From Nematocida parisii ERTm1 (Eukaryota > Microsporidia), in contig NW_013524647.1 of assembly GCF_000250985.1 (NCBI RefSeq), positions 248,001-312,000 of the forward strand: DNA of 64,000 nt, given 5' to 3'. This document shows, in pieces, positions 21,276 through 30,125 of this stretch. The notes beneath the pieces are model-generated. The model did not search any database, was not told the origin of the DNA, and saw nothing but the letters and a program-made list of their open reading frames with translations. The position numbers and the translations under genes are program-made. How positions within the stretch are numbered: position 1 is the stretch's first letter; the number at the start of each line of letters is the position of its first letter.

Positions 21276-22505
21276 CTAAGAAGTAGTTATGCCATCAAGA
21301 AGAATACACTCAGCAAAATACTGCCTAGTTGCTAGGAGTATCTGTAATATTTCACTTCCAAATAGTCTGAACACGTCATCCAAGTGCTCCCGCCTAATAT
21401 CTTTTATATACGGGTTCTGGAGTACTGAAATCATCCCTTCATATGAATATGTATACATATGCAGTTTAAGCAAATGAGTTAGGCCATTGTAAGCTGGTCC
21501 TACAGGGATTCCTGCTTGTTCTAAACAAATGTTTGCCAAATCATGGACATACTTTGGTAGTTCACTTCCCCGCATCCCTAGCTGGTCTATCATTTCAAAA
21601 ATCTTTTCCTCTCTTGCTATAACTGCTTCTAAATCAATTAGAGATGAAAACACAAGAATCTTTCCTGAAATAATGTCATTTCGGGTTATTTCTATATATT
21701 GGGATACTTCTGTGCTATTTAACGAGGGGTTTCCATTGCTATTTACTATAAATTCTTTCGCTGTATTAATTGCCGTCTGTACACCCTTTCTAATAAAATC
21801 CTTTGATGTTTTAGGAATGTCAGTCTGATCCAGATAATATGTGCTAAATACACTAAATATAACAACCATGCAGTAAAATACACTCTTCATTTCGGGCGCC
21901 CATATAGAGAAGAAGTTCTTTGTATTTGTAAAAATATTTCTCTTTGGCCGTTTTATTCTTGGCAGTTCATTTTCTTTTTTGTTAATTATCTCTGGAGTGC
22001 TTTTATTTGCAAATATGTCATAAATATACGGATGGTTGAAGACTGTTATACCATTAAAGTAATATCCAAACCAATTATTCTCCCTTTTGCCCAATTTATT
22101 GCCAGCAGGCACTTCCTCATCGCTGCTTTCATACATAATGCTGTCTTTTGCGTATTCATTAAATGTTGGATCGCATTGTAGCAGAAGACCAGTATTACTT
22201 TCGCATGTATCTCGGGGAGATTTTATAACACAATCAGATGTGTCTAGGTCTATTTCGTATATGTCATCAGAACCGTACTCTCTAATACTATCTGTACTTA
22301 TAAATTTACTCAAGAATCTACTTCTTAACATGTCGATGGACTTAGTGATTTTATTCATTGTTCCTCCTATAGCATTCATAATACTTGAATTGGACTCTAC
22401 CACAGCCCTTTCTTCTAATAAAACTTCTCCATCAGTATGCCCTGTGGACATTGATATTAGTGCGGTGATGCACACTATTTTGACTAATTTAGAGAATACC
22501 TGCAT
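21276..22505 (-). CDS. Secreted or membrane protein of unknown function
   Basis: The 409-residue protein starts with a likely signal peptide (MQVFSKLVKIVCITALISMS), followed by an acidic, Ser-rich stretch. A basic patch RIKRPKRN near 183-190 precedes a single hydrophobic segment near 207-226 (SVFYCMVVIFSVFSTYYLD), then a ~180-residue helical C-terminal domain. I recognise no family. The layout (signal peptide, low-complexity spacer, one membrane segment) fits a surface or host-exposed protein of the type expanded in Nematocida; this is inference. The ATG at 22505 puts the signal peptide at the very start. Confidence 0.65.
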   Translation of the reverse strand: MQVFSKLVKIVCITALISMSTGHTDGEVLLEERAVVESNSSIMNAIGGTMNKITKSIDMLRSRFLSKFISTDSIREYGSDDIYEIDLDTSDCVIKSPRDTCESNTGLLLQCDPTFNEYAKDSIMYESSDEEVPAGNKLGKRENNWFGYYFNGITVFNHPYIYDIFANKSTPEIINKKENELPRIKRPKRNIFTNTKNFFSIWAPEMKSVFYCMVVIFSVFSTYYLDQTDIPKTSKDFIRKGVQTAINTAKEFIVNSNGNPSLNSTEVSQYIEITRNDIISGKILVFSSLIDLEAVIAREEKIFEMIDQLGMRGSELPKYVHDLANICLEQAGIPVGPAYNGLTHLLKLHMYTYSYEGMISVLQNPYIKDIRREHLDDVFRLFGSEILQILLATRQYFAECILLDGITTS

Positions 22506-22850
22506 TATGCTATTAGAGCACAGCCAAACTAAACACTATAAATAGCTGCCGAATATAGTAAATTGTAATTGTAATACAGTTAGTTAAATAGTAATTTTTA
22601 TTCTTATTTTCTATTTATTACTTGTTATAATGAAATGGCTATGTGACACAGAAATATTCTATAATCCTGATTTTTTTATATTTCTGGTAATTTCAACAGA
22701 CTGTTATTCTAATTTGTCATGTTTATATTTTTTAATTTTTTATTGCCCATGTAATATGATGATTCTCCAATGACGGGCGGTCTGAAGGTAGTGTAGAATG
22801 TCATTGTATCTGATTACATTTAATTTTAAATTCTTAAGAAAATTCCTACA
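22506..22850. other. Intergenic spacer, nothing recognised
   Basis: This ~345-base spacer lies upstream of the secreted-protein gene and downstream of the Yip1 gene. It is AT-rich with one slightly more balanced stretch near 22770-22800. No frame, repeat or motif of note. Confidence 0.5.
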
Positions 22851-23420
22851 TTAAATGGTAGAAAGCATCATAAAGCATGAATATACCAAAAATATGGGAT
22901 AACCTATTAAAACACCTCTGTCTTGTATTTGGAACCTTCTTATTATTTCTGTTGTGGAAACAACTGTTGACCAAATAGAAAAAAGTGCTCCAATAAAGAG
23001 TTTAAAGCTCTTTTCTGTTGGTAGGAATTTTCCAATTGTTGCAAATATCAGAATGGGTATTAGTGCGTACCCAAGCGCATTAATTATTCCCAGAATGCTA
23101 ATTCTATTATTATTATTCATAAGAATTAGCAGCACATATATAAACATACAGCTAATTGTGGATAAGTAATAAAGATACCCAATGTGAACAGCACTGCGTA
23201 TGAATAGAATAACTCCATATAGAATAATGAATAGGAGCGGGCCAACCATATCCATTGTATCCTTATGCTCCGTGCTTTTTATAAATACAATTCGGAGAGA
23301 GTCTCTTTTTATCGCATTAAAATCAATGCCCAGCTCATCCAGTAGGGGTTTATCTCCCTCTTTGTATCCGATTAAGGCATTCTTTATGCCAAGTGGCAGT
23401 GCAGACCCAAAAGTAGACAT
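22851..23420 (-). CDS. YIP1: Yip1/YIPF5-family membrane protein of ER-Golgi traffic
   Basis: From the ATG at 23420 the protein has 189 residues (MSTFGSALPLGIKNAL). The block PLLDELGIDFNAI matches the Yip1 hallmark PLLEELGIDFxxI, and DMVGPLLFIILYGVILFI matches the DLAGPMVF membrane entry. About five hydrophobic segments follow, with LGYALIPILIF in place of the family's LGYCLLPMxxL. Yip1 binds prenylated Rab GTPases (Ypt1/Rab1) and supports COPII budding. A longer frame upstream would overlap the TAF11 gene on the other strand, so the shorter start is preferred; the two genes then diverge from a gap of 23 bases. Confidence 0.88.
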   Translation of the reverse strand: MSTFGSALPLGIKNALIGYKEGDKPLLDELGIDFNAIKRDSLRIVFIKSTEHKDTMDMVGPLLFIILYGVILFIRSAVHIGYLYYLSTISCMFIYVLLILMNNNNRISILGIINALGYALIPILIFATIGKFLPTEKSFKLFIGALFSIWSTVVSTTEIIRRFQIQDRGVLIGYPIFLVYSCFMMLSTI

Positions 23421-23443
23421 ACCGACAAAAAAACAAAAAAATA

Positions 23444-23803
23444 ATGAGAAGTAATGAAGCAGAGGCATTCGATACAGAAAGTGAGGAAATGGAAACATAT
23501 AATGCGCCAGCACAAGAAGAAACTGTAAACCTATCAGAAGATGAACTAAAGCGGTATGTGAAATTTAGAAGAACGGGGTTTAACAAAGGAGGCATCAGAA
23601 AGTTTGTAAGCCAAGTGCTTGACCAGACATGCAATCCAAACTTTTCAATTGTGCTCAGCGGTATTGCCAAAGTGTTTGTTGCTGAAATGGTTGAGGAGGC
23701 AAAGGACGTGCAGGAAGAGTGGAATGATGGCGGAGAACTTCTTCCTTCGCACATACACGAGGCATACAGAAGGCTTTCAAAGAAGATCCCAAATATGGAG
23801 TGA
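23444..23803 (+). CDS. TAF11: TFIID subunit TAF11 (histone-fold)
   Basis: The 119-residue protein is an acidic tail of ~28 residues followed by the TAF11 histone fold. LSEDELKRYVKFRRTGF matches the family's LSEDQLxRYExFRRSxF, and SIVLSGIAKVFVAEMVEEAKDV matches the very conserved xxAMSGIAKVFVGEVVEEALDV. The end LLPSHIHEAYRRLSKK fits the last helix. TAF11 pairs with TAF13 within TFIID near TBP. It is divergent from Yip1 over 23 bases. Confidence 0.95.
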   Translation: MRSNEAEAFDTESEEMETYNAPAQEETVNLSEDELKRYVKFRRTGFNKGGIRKFVSQVLDQTCNPNFSIVLSGIAKVFVAEMVEEAKDVQEEWNDGGELLPSHIHEAYRRLSKKIPNME

Positions 23804-23826
23804 GTTAATTTATAAATTAAAATATT

Positions 23827-25940
23827 ATGTGGATAGAGGTATACTTCCAGGATAAATTTGCAATAGAGAAGAAGATAGAAGAGGCACCCCCTGGAAACTA
23901 CTTTCAAAAACCAGGCAGGGAGAGTGAATATAAAGACATAAACAGCAGGAAGTTGCATAAAGCAGAAGATATTCAGAAGAAATGTGTAGATGATAGTGAA
24001 GAGGATTCGGAGTCTGTGGATATGGGGTATAGAACAGTAAGAGAATATATAGTAGATAAAGAGGTTGGCAGATATCGTCTTATTGATAAGAATTTATCTG
24101 GGCCGGAGAGGGTTCTGTGCGGTAGCTGGTCTTTTAATAGAATAATTCGGTGGATTGAAGTCGGCGTGCCTGCCTTTTTTGAGACTCTTTCTTTTGGGCT
24201 GAGCATAGGTTCGTATATAAAAGCTTATGAAAGTACAGAGACTATCATTCTTGTAGGAAGCACTGGGATTTGTGTATTTTCTGTAGGCCACCGAACCATA
24301 GTAGAATATAGTGTAATACGTGAAATAAAAGTGCACAAGAATATGGAGATAATATATATGGATAATGAATGGGTAGATAGTAATTTGTGCACTAGTAAGG
24401 CTCTTCGCAGGAAGAGTATGATGTGAGCGCGGGCGCTCCATGCTCTGCAGAAAGTGCTACAAAGGAAACGAATTGTACTAAGCCAGAGAGTATTGAAAAG
24501 CATAAGCCACGCACTGCTTCTGATGAACAGCAGCTAGATTTTCATGTGGATAAGAGCGGAGAATCCAGTGGTGGAAACTATAAAAAGATAACTTGCTCTG
24601 TTTTTAACGATTTAGAGGAAGAGATTAGATCACTTGCACTTTCATCTGCAGAGGAAATCAGTTCTGTCTCAGAGTTGGTTTATATGCGAATCTGTGAACG
24701 ACTCTGTGTAACAATCCCTCTTTACAACCAGCACATACTCCATATTGCATCGCATTCTACAGGAACTATTACTATAACAAATGACTTTATCATTATAAAA
24801 GAGAATAGCCGGTATCTAGCCTTTCCTCTCTGCATGATCAGAAAAGTAGAAATAATCAAAGGGTGGAGCGTTCTTCTGCGCATTAGAGATGCAAATTATA
24901 GAGAGTTTAAACTGTATCTAGAAAGAAATGACGATCTTTCCATAGAAGGCATACTTTTAAATATTGCCAGAGAAGACCCAAAGTTCAAAACAACCTATTT
25001 TGAAGTTCTACTAGATCTATTGAAAAACAGCAAGTGCATGAATTATAACTTAAACAATGGGCATGGAGACTGGTCTATGGGAAGATCGTCAGAGTACAGA
25101 ATATACCTATGCATGAAAACAGCGGAGGGCGTGAGCCTACAGGTAAATAAGAATGACAGGCCATTTATTTGGCTTGGATGCTTCTGTATATGCGGCATGG
25201 TGAGCGCACCAGATCTCTACCACGCATCAGTTGAAAAATCTAAAAAAACCTACTTTACTTCATATGAACAGATAGAGAAAGACATCCGTCGCTCTATTTA
25301 TGAGAGTGTACCTGATACAGTGTATGCTGGGCTAAAAAAGGTTATGCAAGCATTTACTGCTTATAATAATAATGAATACTTACAGGCGCATTCTATGATT
25401 GGAGGAGTTCTTTATAGGATACTTGGCGAGTCTGGGTGCTTCTATGCACTCGTCCATATATTTACCAGAATACTTCCTGATTATATAGGTGCTGAAATAT
25501 ATGGAATGCACAGAGACCTGTTTGTGTTCATTGAGTTTACAAAAGAGAAGTACCCAGGCCTGCACCATAACTTAATAGAAAAAGAAATTGAACTGGAAAT
25601 ACTTGTCACCCCATGGATACTTAGCTTATTCAGCACGATTTTTCAGAAAAAACACATTGAAGTAATATTTGACTACATCGCGTATTATGGGCCTAGCTTT
25701 GTTTTCAAACTCTCCCTAGCTCTTTTGGAGAGAATGTACTTAGGCATATCCAGATCAAAAAAGACAGGATCCATACTAAAAATATCTGCACAGTATTTCT
25801 TTAATAACACAAGCACTCCCTCTCTAAGTGACAGTGAATTCTCTCTTCTCATTAACTTAGCACAGACAGACAGTGTAGTTACTCCAGAGCGCGTTCACTA
25901 TAAAAGACAACAGTATGAACTTGCGCACAGAAAAGTATAA
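23827..25940 (+). CDS. Two-GRAM TBC-domain RabGAP (TBC1D8/9, Gyp2-like), frame interrupted once
   Basis: Two frames, 23827-24426 and one open from 24399 to 25940, make about 700 residues. The first frame holds a GRAM-like beta region (ILVGSTGICVFSVGHRTIVEY). The second holds another (GTITITNDFIIIKENSRYLAF), then a full TBC domain with arginine finger IEKDIRR (284-290 of the second piece) and glutamine finger YLQ (319-321), followed by ILPDY and TPWILSLFSTIF. Two GRAM domains before TBC is the layout of TBC1D8/9 and yeast Gyp2. The second frame has no ATG near its start, which argues that both parts are one gene. One missing base around 24390-24410 explains the shift. The Rab target is unknown. 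Confidence 0.75.
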
Positions 25941-26067
25941 CAGAAAATAAACCATATTTAATATAAAGAACATGTTTAAGAAGTAAATAGATCAAATATC
26001 CTGATGTTTATTATAGGAAATGCACTAAATTTCTTTTTAGTGTAACCTGATACTGCCTTTAAGTATT

Positions 26068-26634
26068 TTACTGCTTTACTTCATTTGTATTTTTACTTCT
26101 ATCTATTACTCTTTTCCAGTTTTTATTTTCTGTTATTTCTTTATATATGTCCTCTACTTTTTTGGGCTGCTTATTCTGAACAGTTTCTACTTTTATTATT
26201 CTTTCAGCCTCTTCCTCATCCTCACAAAGTACTTCTATCACTTCGTTGTAAATTACTTCCATTATTTCCACCTGCAGATTTTCGTCTGTTTTGATTTTGT
26301 TATACCCTCTTTTCTGATACCTATCATAAAGTACACTTAACTCCGCAGAAAGTACAATTATTATGTCGAATTTAATAAAATGCACTATCTCTGGGTCGTG
26401 GGTGTCTATTATGTAACTGTCTCGGTCTTTTATTTTTTTTTCAAGATATCGCTCCACATCCTCTGGATTATATTCAAGAGTGTCATATATTTTGCATTTA
26501 TTTGTGAACAGTTTTTTCTTCGCAATTAAGTCGCTCATTTCAATTAGCCTATAATTTAAGCGGGTTTTCATATATTTTGTAAGAGTTGTCTTTCCCACGC
26601 CGGGTGTGCCTGTTACAAGTATTTTATATCCCAT
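26068..26634 (-). CDS. FAP7: Fap7/AK6-type adenylate kinase-like ATPase for 40S maturation
   Basis: The 188-residue protein has P-loop GTPGVGKTT at residues 8-16 and the family's EMSDLI and YIIDTHDPE blocks (human AK6: VDYHGCDFFPERWF variant region, then HSP/D). Length is close to yeast Fap7 (197). Fap7/hCINAP binds uS11 and drives the last cytoplasmic cleavage of 20S pre-rRNA; it also has weak adenylate kinase activity. It is convergent with the RabGAP gene and divergent from the cullin gene, with 52 bases between starts. Confidence 0.88.
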   Translation of the reverse strand: MGYKILVTGTPGVGKTTLTKYMKTRLNYRLIEMSDLIAKKKLFTNKCKIYDTLEYNPEDVERYLEKKIKDRDSYIIDTHDPEIVHFIKFDIIIVLSAELSVLYDRYQKRGYNKIKTDENLQVEIMEVIYNEVIEVLCEDEEEAERIIKVETVQNKQPKKVEDIYKEITENKNWKRVIDRSKNTNEVKQ

Positions 26635-26686
26635 TGGCTAATTACACTACAAAAAAATAGAAAAGAAAAGAATTTAAATACAGCGC

Positions 26687-28852
26687 ATGGCAGTAGACCT
26701 AGGTGAAAAGGGCAGTAATGGAGAAAAGTATTTATCTGTAATAAAAGAGTCAATCAACAGACTGATATGTACACCAGAGGATAGAAAGTGCTATGCTGTA
26801 TTTATGGATGGATATAACGCAGTGTATAAGTACTGTACAGAGAATACAAAGGAGAAGTACATCATTGAGGGAGCAGAGGTATATAAGATATATGACCAGC
26901 TATTGATCAAGCATTTAAAAAGACTTCCAGAGGACTATACGCTAGAAACATTTGTTAGGTTTATAGATGGGTATATCCGGGCAAATGAAAGAATATGCAA
27001 AATGCTCTCTTTTCTGCAGAGATACTTTGTGCGAGTTAATCTGGAGATATCCAATGCAAATGTAGTTGAGCTAAAGGATCTATACTATCAGCGGCTATTT
27101 TCTATTCTTATAAATGGCAAAGAAAGTAAGCTGCATATGATGTTCGTGGATGAACTAAAGGAGTATCTGGAAATAAAGTTGCAAAAGAAGGTTGATGTAG
27201 GCGCATACAATAAGAAGCTGAAGATACTTCGGGTTATGGTGCGGGTTTATATAAAGATATGTGAAGTATCGGATCAGAAGAAGTCTCTAAAAAAGCTATT
27301 TAATGCAATTGCAAAGTTTATTGCGATATTGAAGAAAAAAGTGAGTGAGAAAGAGCAAATTGATTACATTTACTATAAAATAGCTACTGTTGATGGTCTG
27401 TTTAAAAACAAAGAGAAAAGTAAAAAGAATCTATATCGAATGGTTGAGGAGAAGCTAGATGATCAAATTTTGAAAAACTTCATTGAAGGGTTTGTTTCTA
27501 AAATAATGAGGACAGGGATAAATAAGAAAAGCCATGCAGAAGTTGTGCCATTCTACTCATTTATCGATAGCTCGGTTAAAAGCAAGTCAATTTTTGTAAA
27601 TACTGCCATTCTGATGAGCATAAAGATTGTTGAAAAAATAACTGACTGTAGCTCGTTTCTCAAGTTCTGTATATTCATGAACAAGCACTTTGAGTGCATG
27701 CCGCGCACATCCGGCAGTGTTAAAAAGGTGTTTGAACTGGTTTTAAGAAGAAAGCTAGAATCACTACTTATAACAAACACAGATACGCTAGAATTTGAAA
27801 AGCAGTTGTTGGGAGACATTGAGACGCACATGAAACAGAGAAAACAACCTCTTTTAGAGCTTTCTTTAATTATTTCAAATGTTCCGGCGCATAGAAATAT
27901 GTTCTGGTCTGAGTTTATAATAGGAATAAAAAACAGACTTATTATGGGAAGTTTGGCGGCAACTGAAAAAAAGCTGATAAATCTTATCACAAAGCGGATT
28001 GAGGCATATCGAGAGTCAAAGCTTAGGAAGAATTTAAAGGTGCATAAAACTGCACTGGAATACATAAATATAGAAACTCTCCATAAAACGCAGGAGTACT
28101 ATGATCCTGTAAATTTTGAAGAAATTCTTCTTTGTATAAAGGACATTGCAATAAGTGAAATATATTTCCGAACACATAAGTCAGATTTAAAGTCTGATTG
28201 TTTTTTGCTCGCATGTATTAGATGGAACTATCCTGTAGTAAACATCCGCATCCCTGCTGAGCTAAAAGAGATGTGGAGTAATCTTAATAAGTACTGCACA
28301 GAAAAAGGCCGTAAATTTATTCTTAAGCTTTGCCCTACAGTGTCCTCTGTTACTCTGGAGGTAAATGATATAGAGGTAGAGTGTGATGTTATACAAGGCA
28401 CAATTCTTATACTTTTGGCTAGAGCAGGAATAGAAACATTGGACAGCCTAGTTTATGCAGTCTTGGTTGATGTAACTGATCAGGCCCAAGAAATGATAAA
28501 AACAAAATTACAGACATTAATTGATGCATCTATAATTACAGAAAACAATGGAATATACGAAATCCATAAGAATCTTCCCAAAGAACCCAGGCGGATAAAT
28601 ATATTTTCCCCAGATACTCAAAGTACACTCAGTGAGATAACAACAGCTAAGTATGCATATTCAAAGAGTGCTATTGAGGCGTGCATAGTAAGAACACTTA
28701 AAAAACAAACGGGGATGGAATCATCCGAACTTAAACAGATTGTTATGAAAACTTTCCCACTTGAAGACCAGGAATTGGATGCATATATAATGGCTCTCCA
28801 AGAAAAGGGCCTTATTTCTGCTTCATCAAATCTTCTTTATTTTGTACCGTAG
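26687..28852 (+). CDS. Cullin (CUL1/Cdc53-like ubiquitin-ligase scaffold)
   Basis: The 721-residue protein is helical, with cullin repeats through the first ~400 residues and a C-terminal winged-helix. The end shows the cullin neddylation pattern: AIEACIVRTLKKQTG, with Lys672 at the place of the NEDD8-acceptor lysine in IVRIMKxRK, then IMALQEKGLISASS..LLYFVP in place of the family's IExLIEREYLxRDxxxxxxYxYxA. Cullins hold adaptors (such as Skp1/F-box) at one end and Rbx1 at the other. The N-terminal adaptor-binding helices are too divergent for me to say which cullin class this is. With UFD2, CDC48 and a Cdc20/Cdh1 protein it adds to the ubiquitin theme of the window. Confidence 0.85.
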   Translation: MAVDLGEKGSNGEKYLSVIKESINRLICTPEDRKCYAVFMDGYNAVYKYCTENTKEKYIIEGAEVYKIYDQLLIKHLKRLPEDYTLETFVRFIDGYIRANERICKMLSFLQRYFVRVNLEISNANVVELKDLYYQRLFSILINGKESKLHMMFVDELKEYLEIKLQKKVDVGAYNKKLKILRVMVRVYIKICEVSDQKKSLKKLFNAIAKFIAILKKKVSEKEQIDYIYYKIATVDGLFKNKEKSKKNLYRMVEEKLDDQILKNFIEGFVSKIMRTGINKKSHAEVVPFYSFIDSSVKSKSIFVNTAILMSIKIVEKITDCSSFLKFCIFMNKHFECMPRTSGSVKKVFELVLRRKLESLLITNTDTLEFEKQLLGDIETHMKQRKQPLLELSLIISNVPAHRNMFWSEFIIGIKNRLIMGSLAATEKKLINLITKRIEAYRESKLRKNLKVHKTALEYINIETLHKTQEYYDPVNFEEILLCIKDIAISEIYFRTHKSDLKSDCFLLACIRWNYPVVNIRIPAELKEMWSNLNKYCTEKGRKFILKLCPTVSSVTLEVNDIEVECDVIQGTILILLARAGIETLDSLVYAVLVDVTDQAQEMIKTKLQTLIDASIITENNGIYEIHKNLPKEPRRINIFSPDTQSTLSEITTAKYAYSKSAIEACIVRTLKKQTGMESSELKQIVMKTFPLEDQELDAYIMALQEKGLISASSNLLYFVP

Positions 28853-29035
28853 CTGTATTCTATTCTACACATATAGTTATCATATCTTCTAAATTATTAA
28901 GAATAAATACATTCAAATTCTACTGTATATACATTATTACCAAAGTCTTTAGTATACTTGTAATGCTTGTTTTACTGCCCTGTATTTAGATATAAATATG
29001 TATTAAAATAGTCTTTTTAGTTGTATTTCATTTAT

Positions 29036-29244
29036 GTGAACTACTCGTGATTTATTAAAAATACAATATTATTTATGCCTTATAATTTATATTTTCAGTG
29101 TAATTGCCAGAAATATCTTTAATGTAAATTTTATTTATTTAAAGGCGTATATATAAAAATTAAAATAAAGACTTAGTACTATACACTTTATTAAATGCAA
29201 GGCATAAATAATATTGTATTTTTAATAAATTATGCATAGTTCAC
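29036..29244. mobile_element. MITE-like element made of two inverted copies of the dispersed repeat
   Basis: The left arm (29036-29083) begins GTGAACTACTCGTGATTTAT; the right arm (29198-29244) ends TTATGCATAGTTCAC. The arms are reverse complements over about 47 bases with only a handful of differences, all in the outer part, and share an exact core of more than 30 bases. The 114-base interior is AT-rich and non-coding. Single arms occur at 2171, 3176, 7414 and 50171. I see no clear target-site duplication, so mobility is inferred only from dispersal. Confidence 0.5.
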
Positions 29245-29331
29245 AGTTAATATTAAAATAAAATCTTGAATTGTTTCTAGAAAATTAGTATTTTAATAAC
29301 CAAGCAGCATAGAAGACATAAATAATAGACA

Positions 29332-29389
29332 AAGAGAATATTTAAATAATACAAAATGTGTTAATTATGCGTTATTTAAATATTCTCTT
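29332..29389. repeat. Perfect 18-bp inverted repeat (hairpin)
   Basis: AAGAGAATATTTAAATAA (29332-29349) and TTATTTAAATATTCTCTT (29372-29389) are exact reverse complements around a 22-base loop. It is unrelated in sequence to the GGCATA repeat. It could be an RNA hairpin, a terminator or a cruciform-forming site. Confidence 0.6.
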
Positions 29390-29823
29390 CTCATGCGCAA
29401 ACTTATATTTGTTATATATAAAGCCTGGTATTTATTGATTTCCAGAAACTCTTTATATGGTTTAATTTATTATCATTTATAATTTCATCAATCATAACAC
29501 TATTAGAAGTGATATCTACACACATATAATACCATTAATAGCAATATTCACTCTTAGATTCACCACACCATCATTTAAATAAGATGCTTTGCTACCCCAG
29601 AGACATCTATAGTCTCCTGGCATACACAGAAAACCAGCACTTTGTATGAAAAGAAGTCTGAAATAATTTATAATTTAATTGTATTCTTATATTGTGTATA
29701 TTGTATACTTACATACTAGTAGAGTAGAACAGATGTATACAGTTTAGACTGGCACTTTCATATTTAATAGAAACAATAATACAGTAAATTATAAATATGA
29801 TTTAGTTTTAGAAAATAGGATTG

Positions 29824-30060
29824 ATGAACAATATTATACCACAAGAAACAAGAAAAGATAGTGAGAGTAGTTTTGTTACTATTTCTTTAAACAGCTCAAT
29901 ATCAGATGATGACAATTCAGACTTTATGATGATTTATCATGCACCGCCTCAATACGATGTAGCTGTTTATATGATAATTGTGTTTATTGTTTCATTTGTT
30001 TCTATTGCTGCATGTGGGATTATATACATAGAAGAACATACTGGAACAACCAAAAGTTAA
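29824..30060 (+). CDS. Small single-pass membrane protein, unknown
   Basis: The 78-residue frame starts at ATG 29824. The first ~40 residues are Ser- and Asp-rich (SSISDDDNSDF), followed by PPQYDV and one long hydrophobic segment (VYMIIVFIVSFVSIAACGII) and a short tail. The layout is that of a real tail-anchored or single-pass protein and the upstream bases TTTTAGAAAAT recur before the L5 gene. There is no family match, so existence rests on composition and position. Confidence 0.45.
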   Translation: MNNIIPQETRKDSESSFVTISLNSSISDDDNSDFMMIYHAPPQYDVAVYMIIVFIVSFVSIAACGIIYIEEHTGTTKS

Positions 30061-30125
30061 GAAATGCATAAATATTTTGATGCAACCAGAAATATTAATA
30101 AACTGTGTCTATATTGCAAATTTTT

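Larger units (their letters stand above)
28853..29823. other. Gene-free region with two inverted-repeat hairpins
   Basis: This ~970-base AT-rich region holds an inverted pair of the dispersed repeat (29036-29083 and 29198-29244) and a separate perfect 18-bp inverted repeat (29332-29349 with 29372-29389). No gene or known RNA was recognised. Confidence 0.6.

Noticed and set aside
24423-25940. Separate gene starting at GTG 24423
   Set aside because: A GTG start is not credible in a eukaryote, and the frame continues the GRAM-TBC layout of the preceding one.
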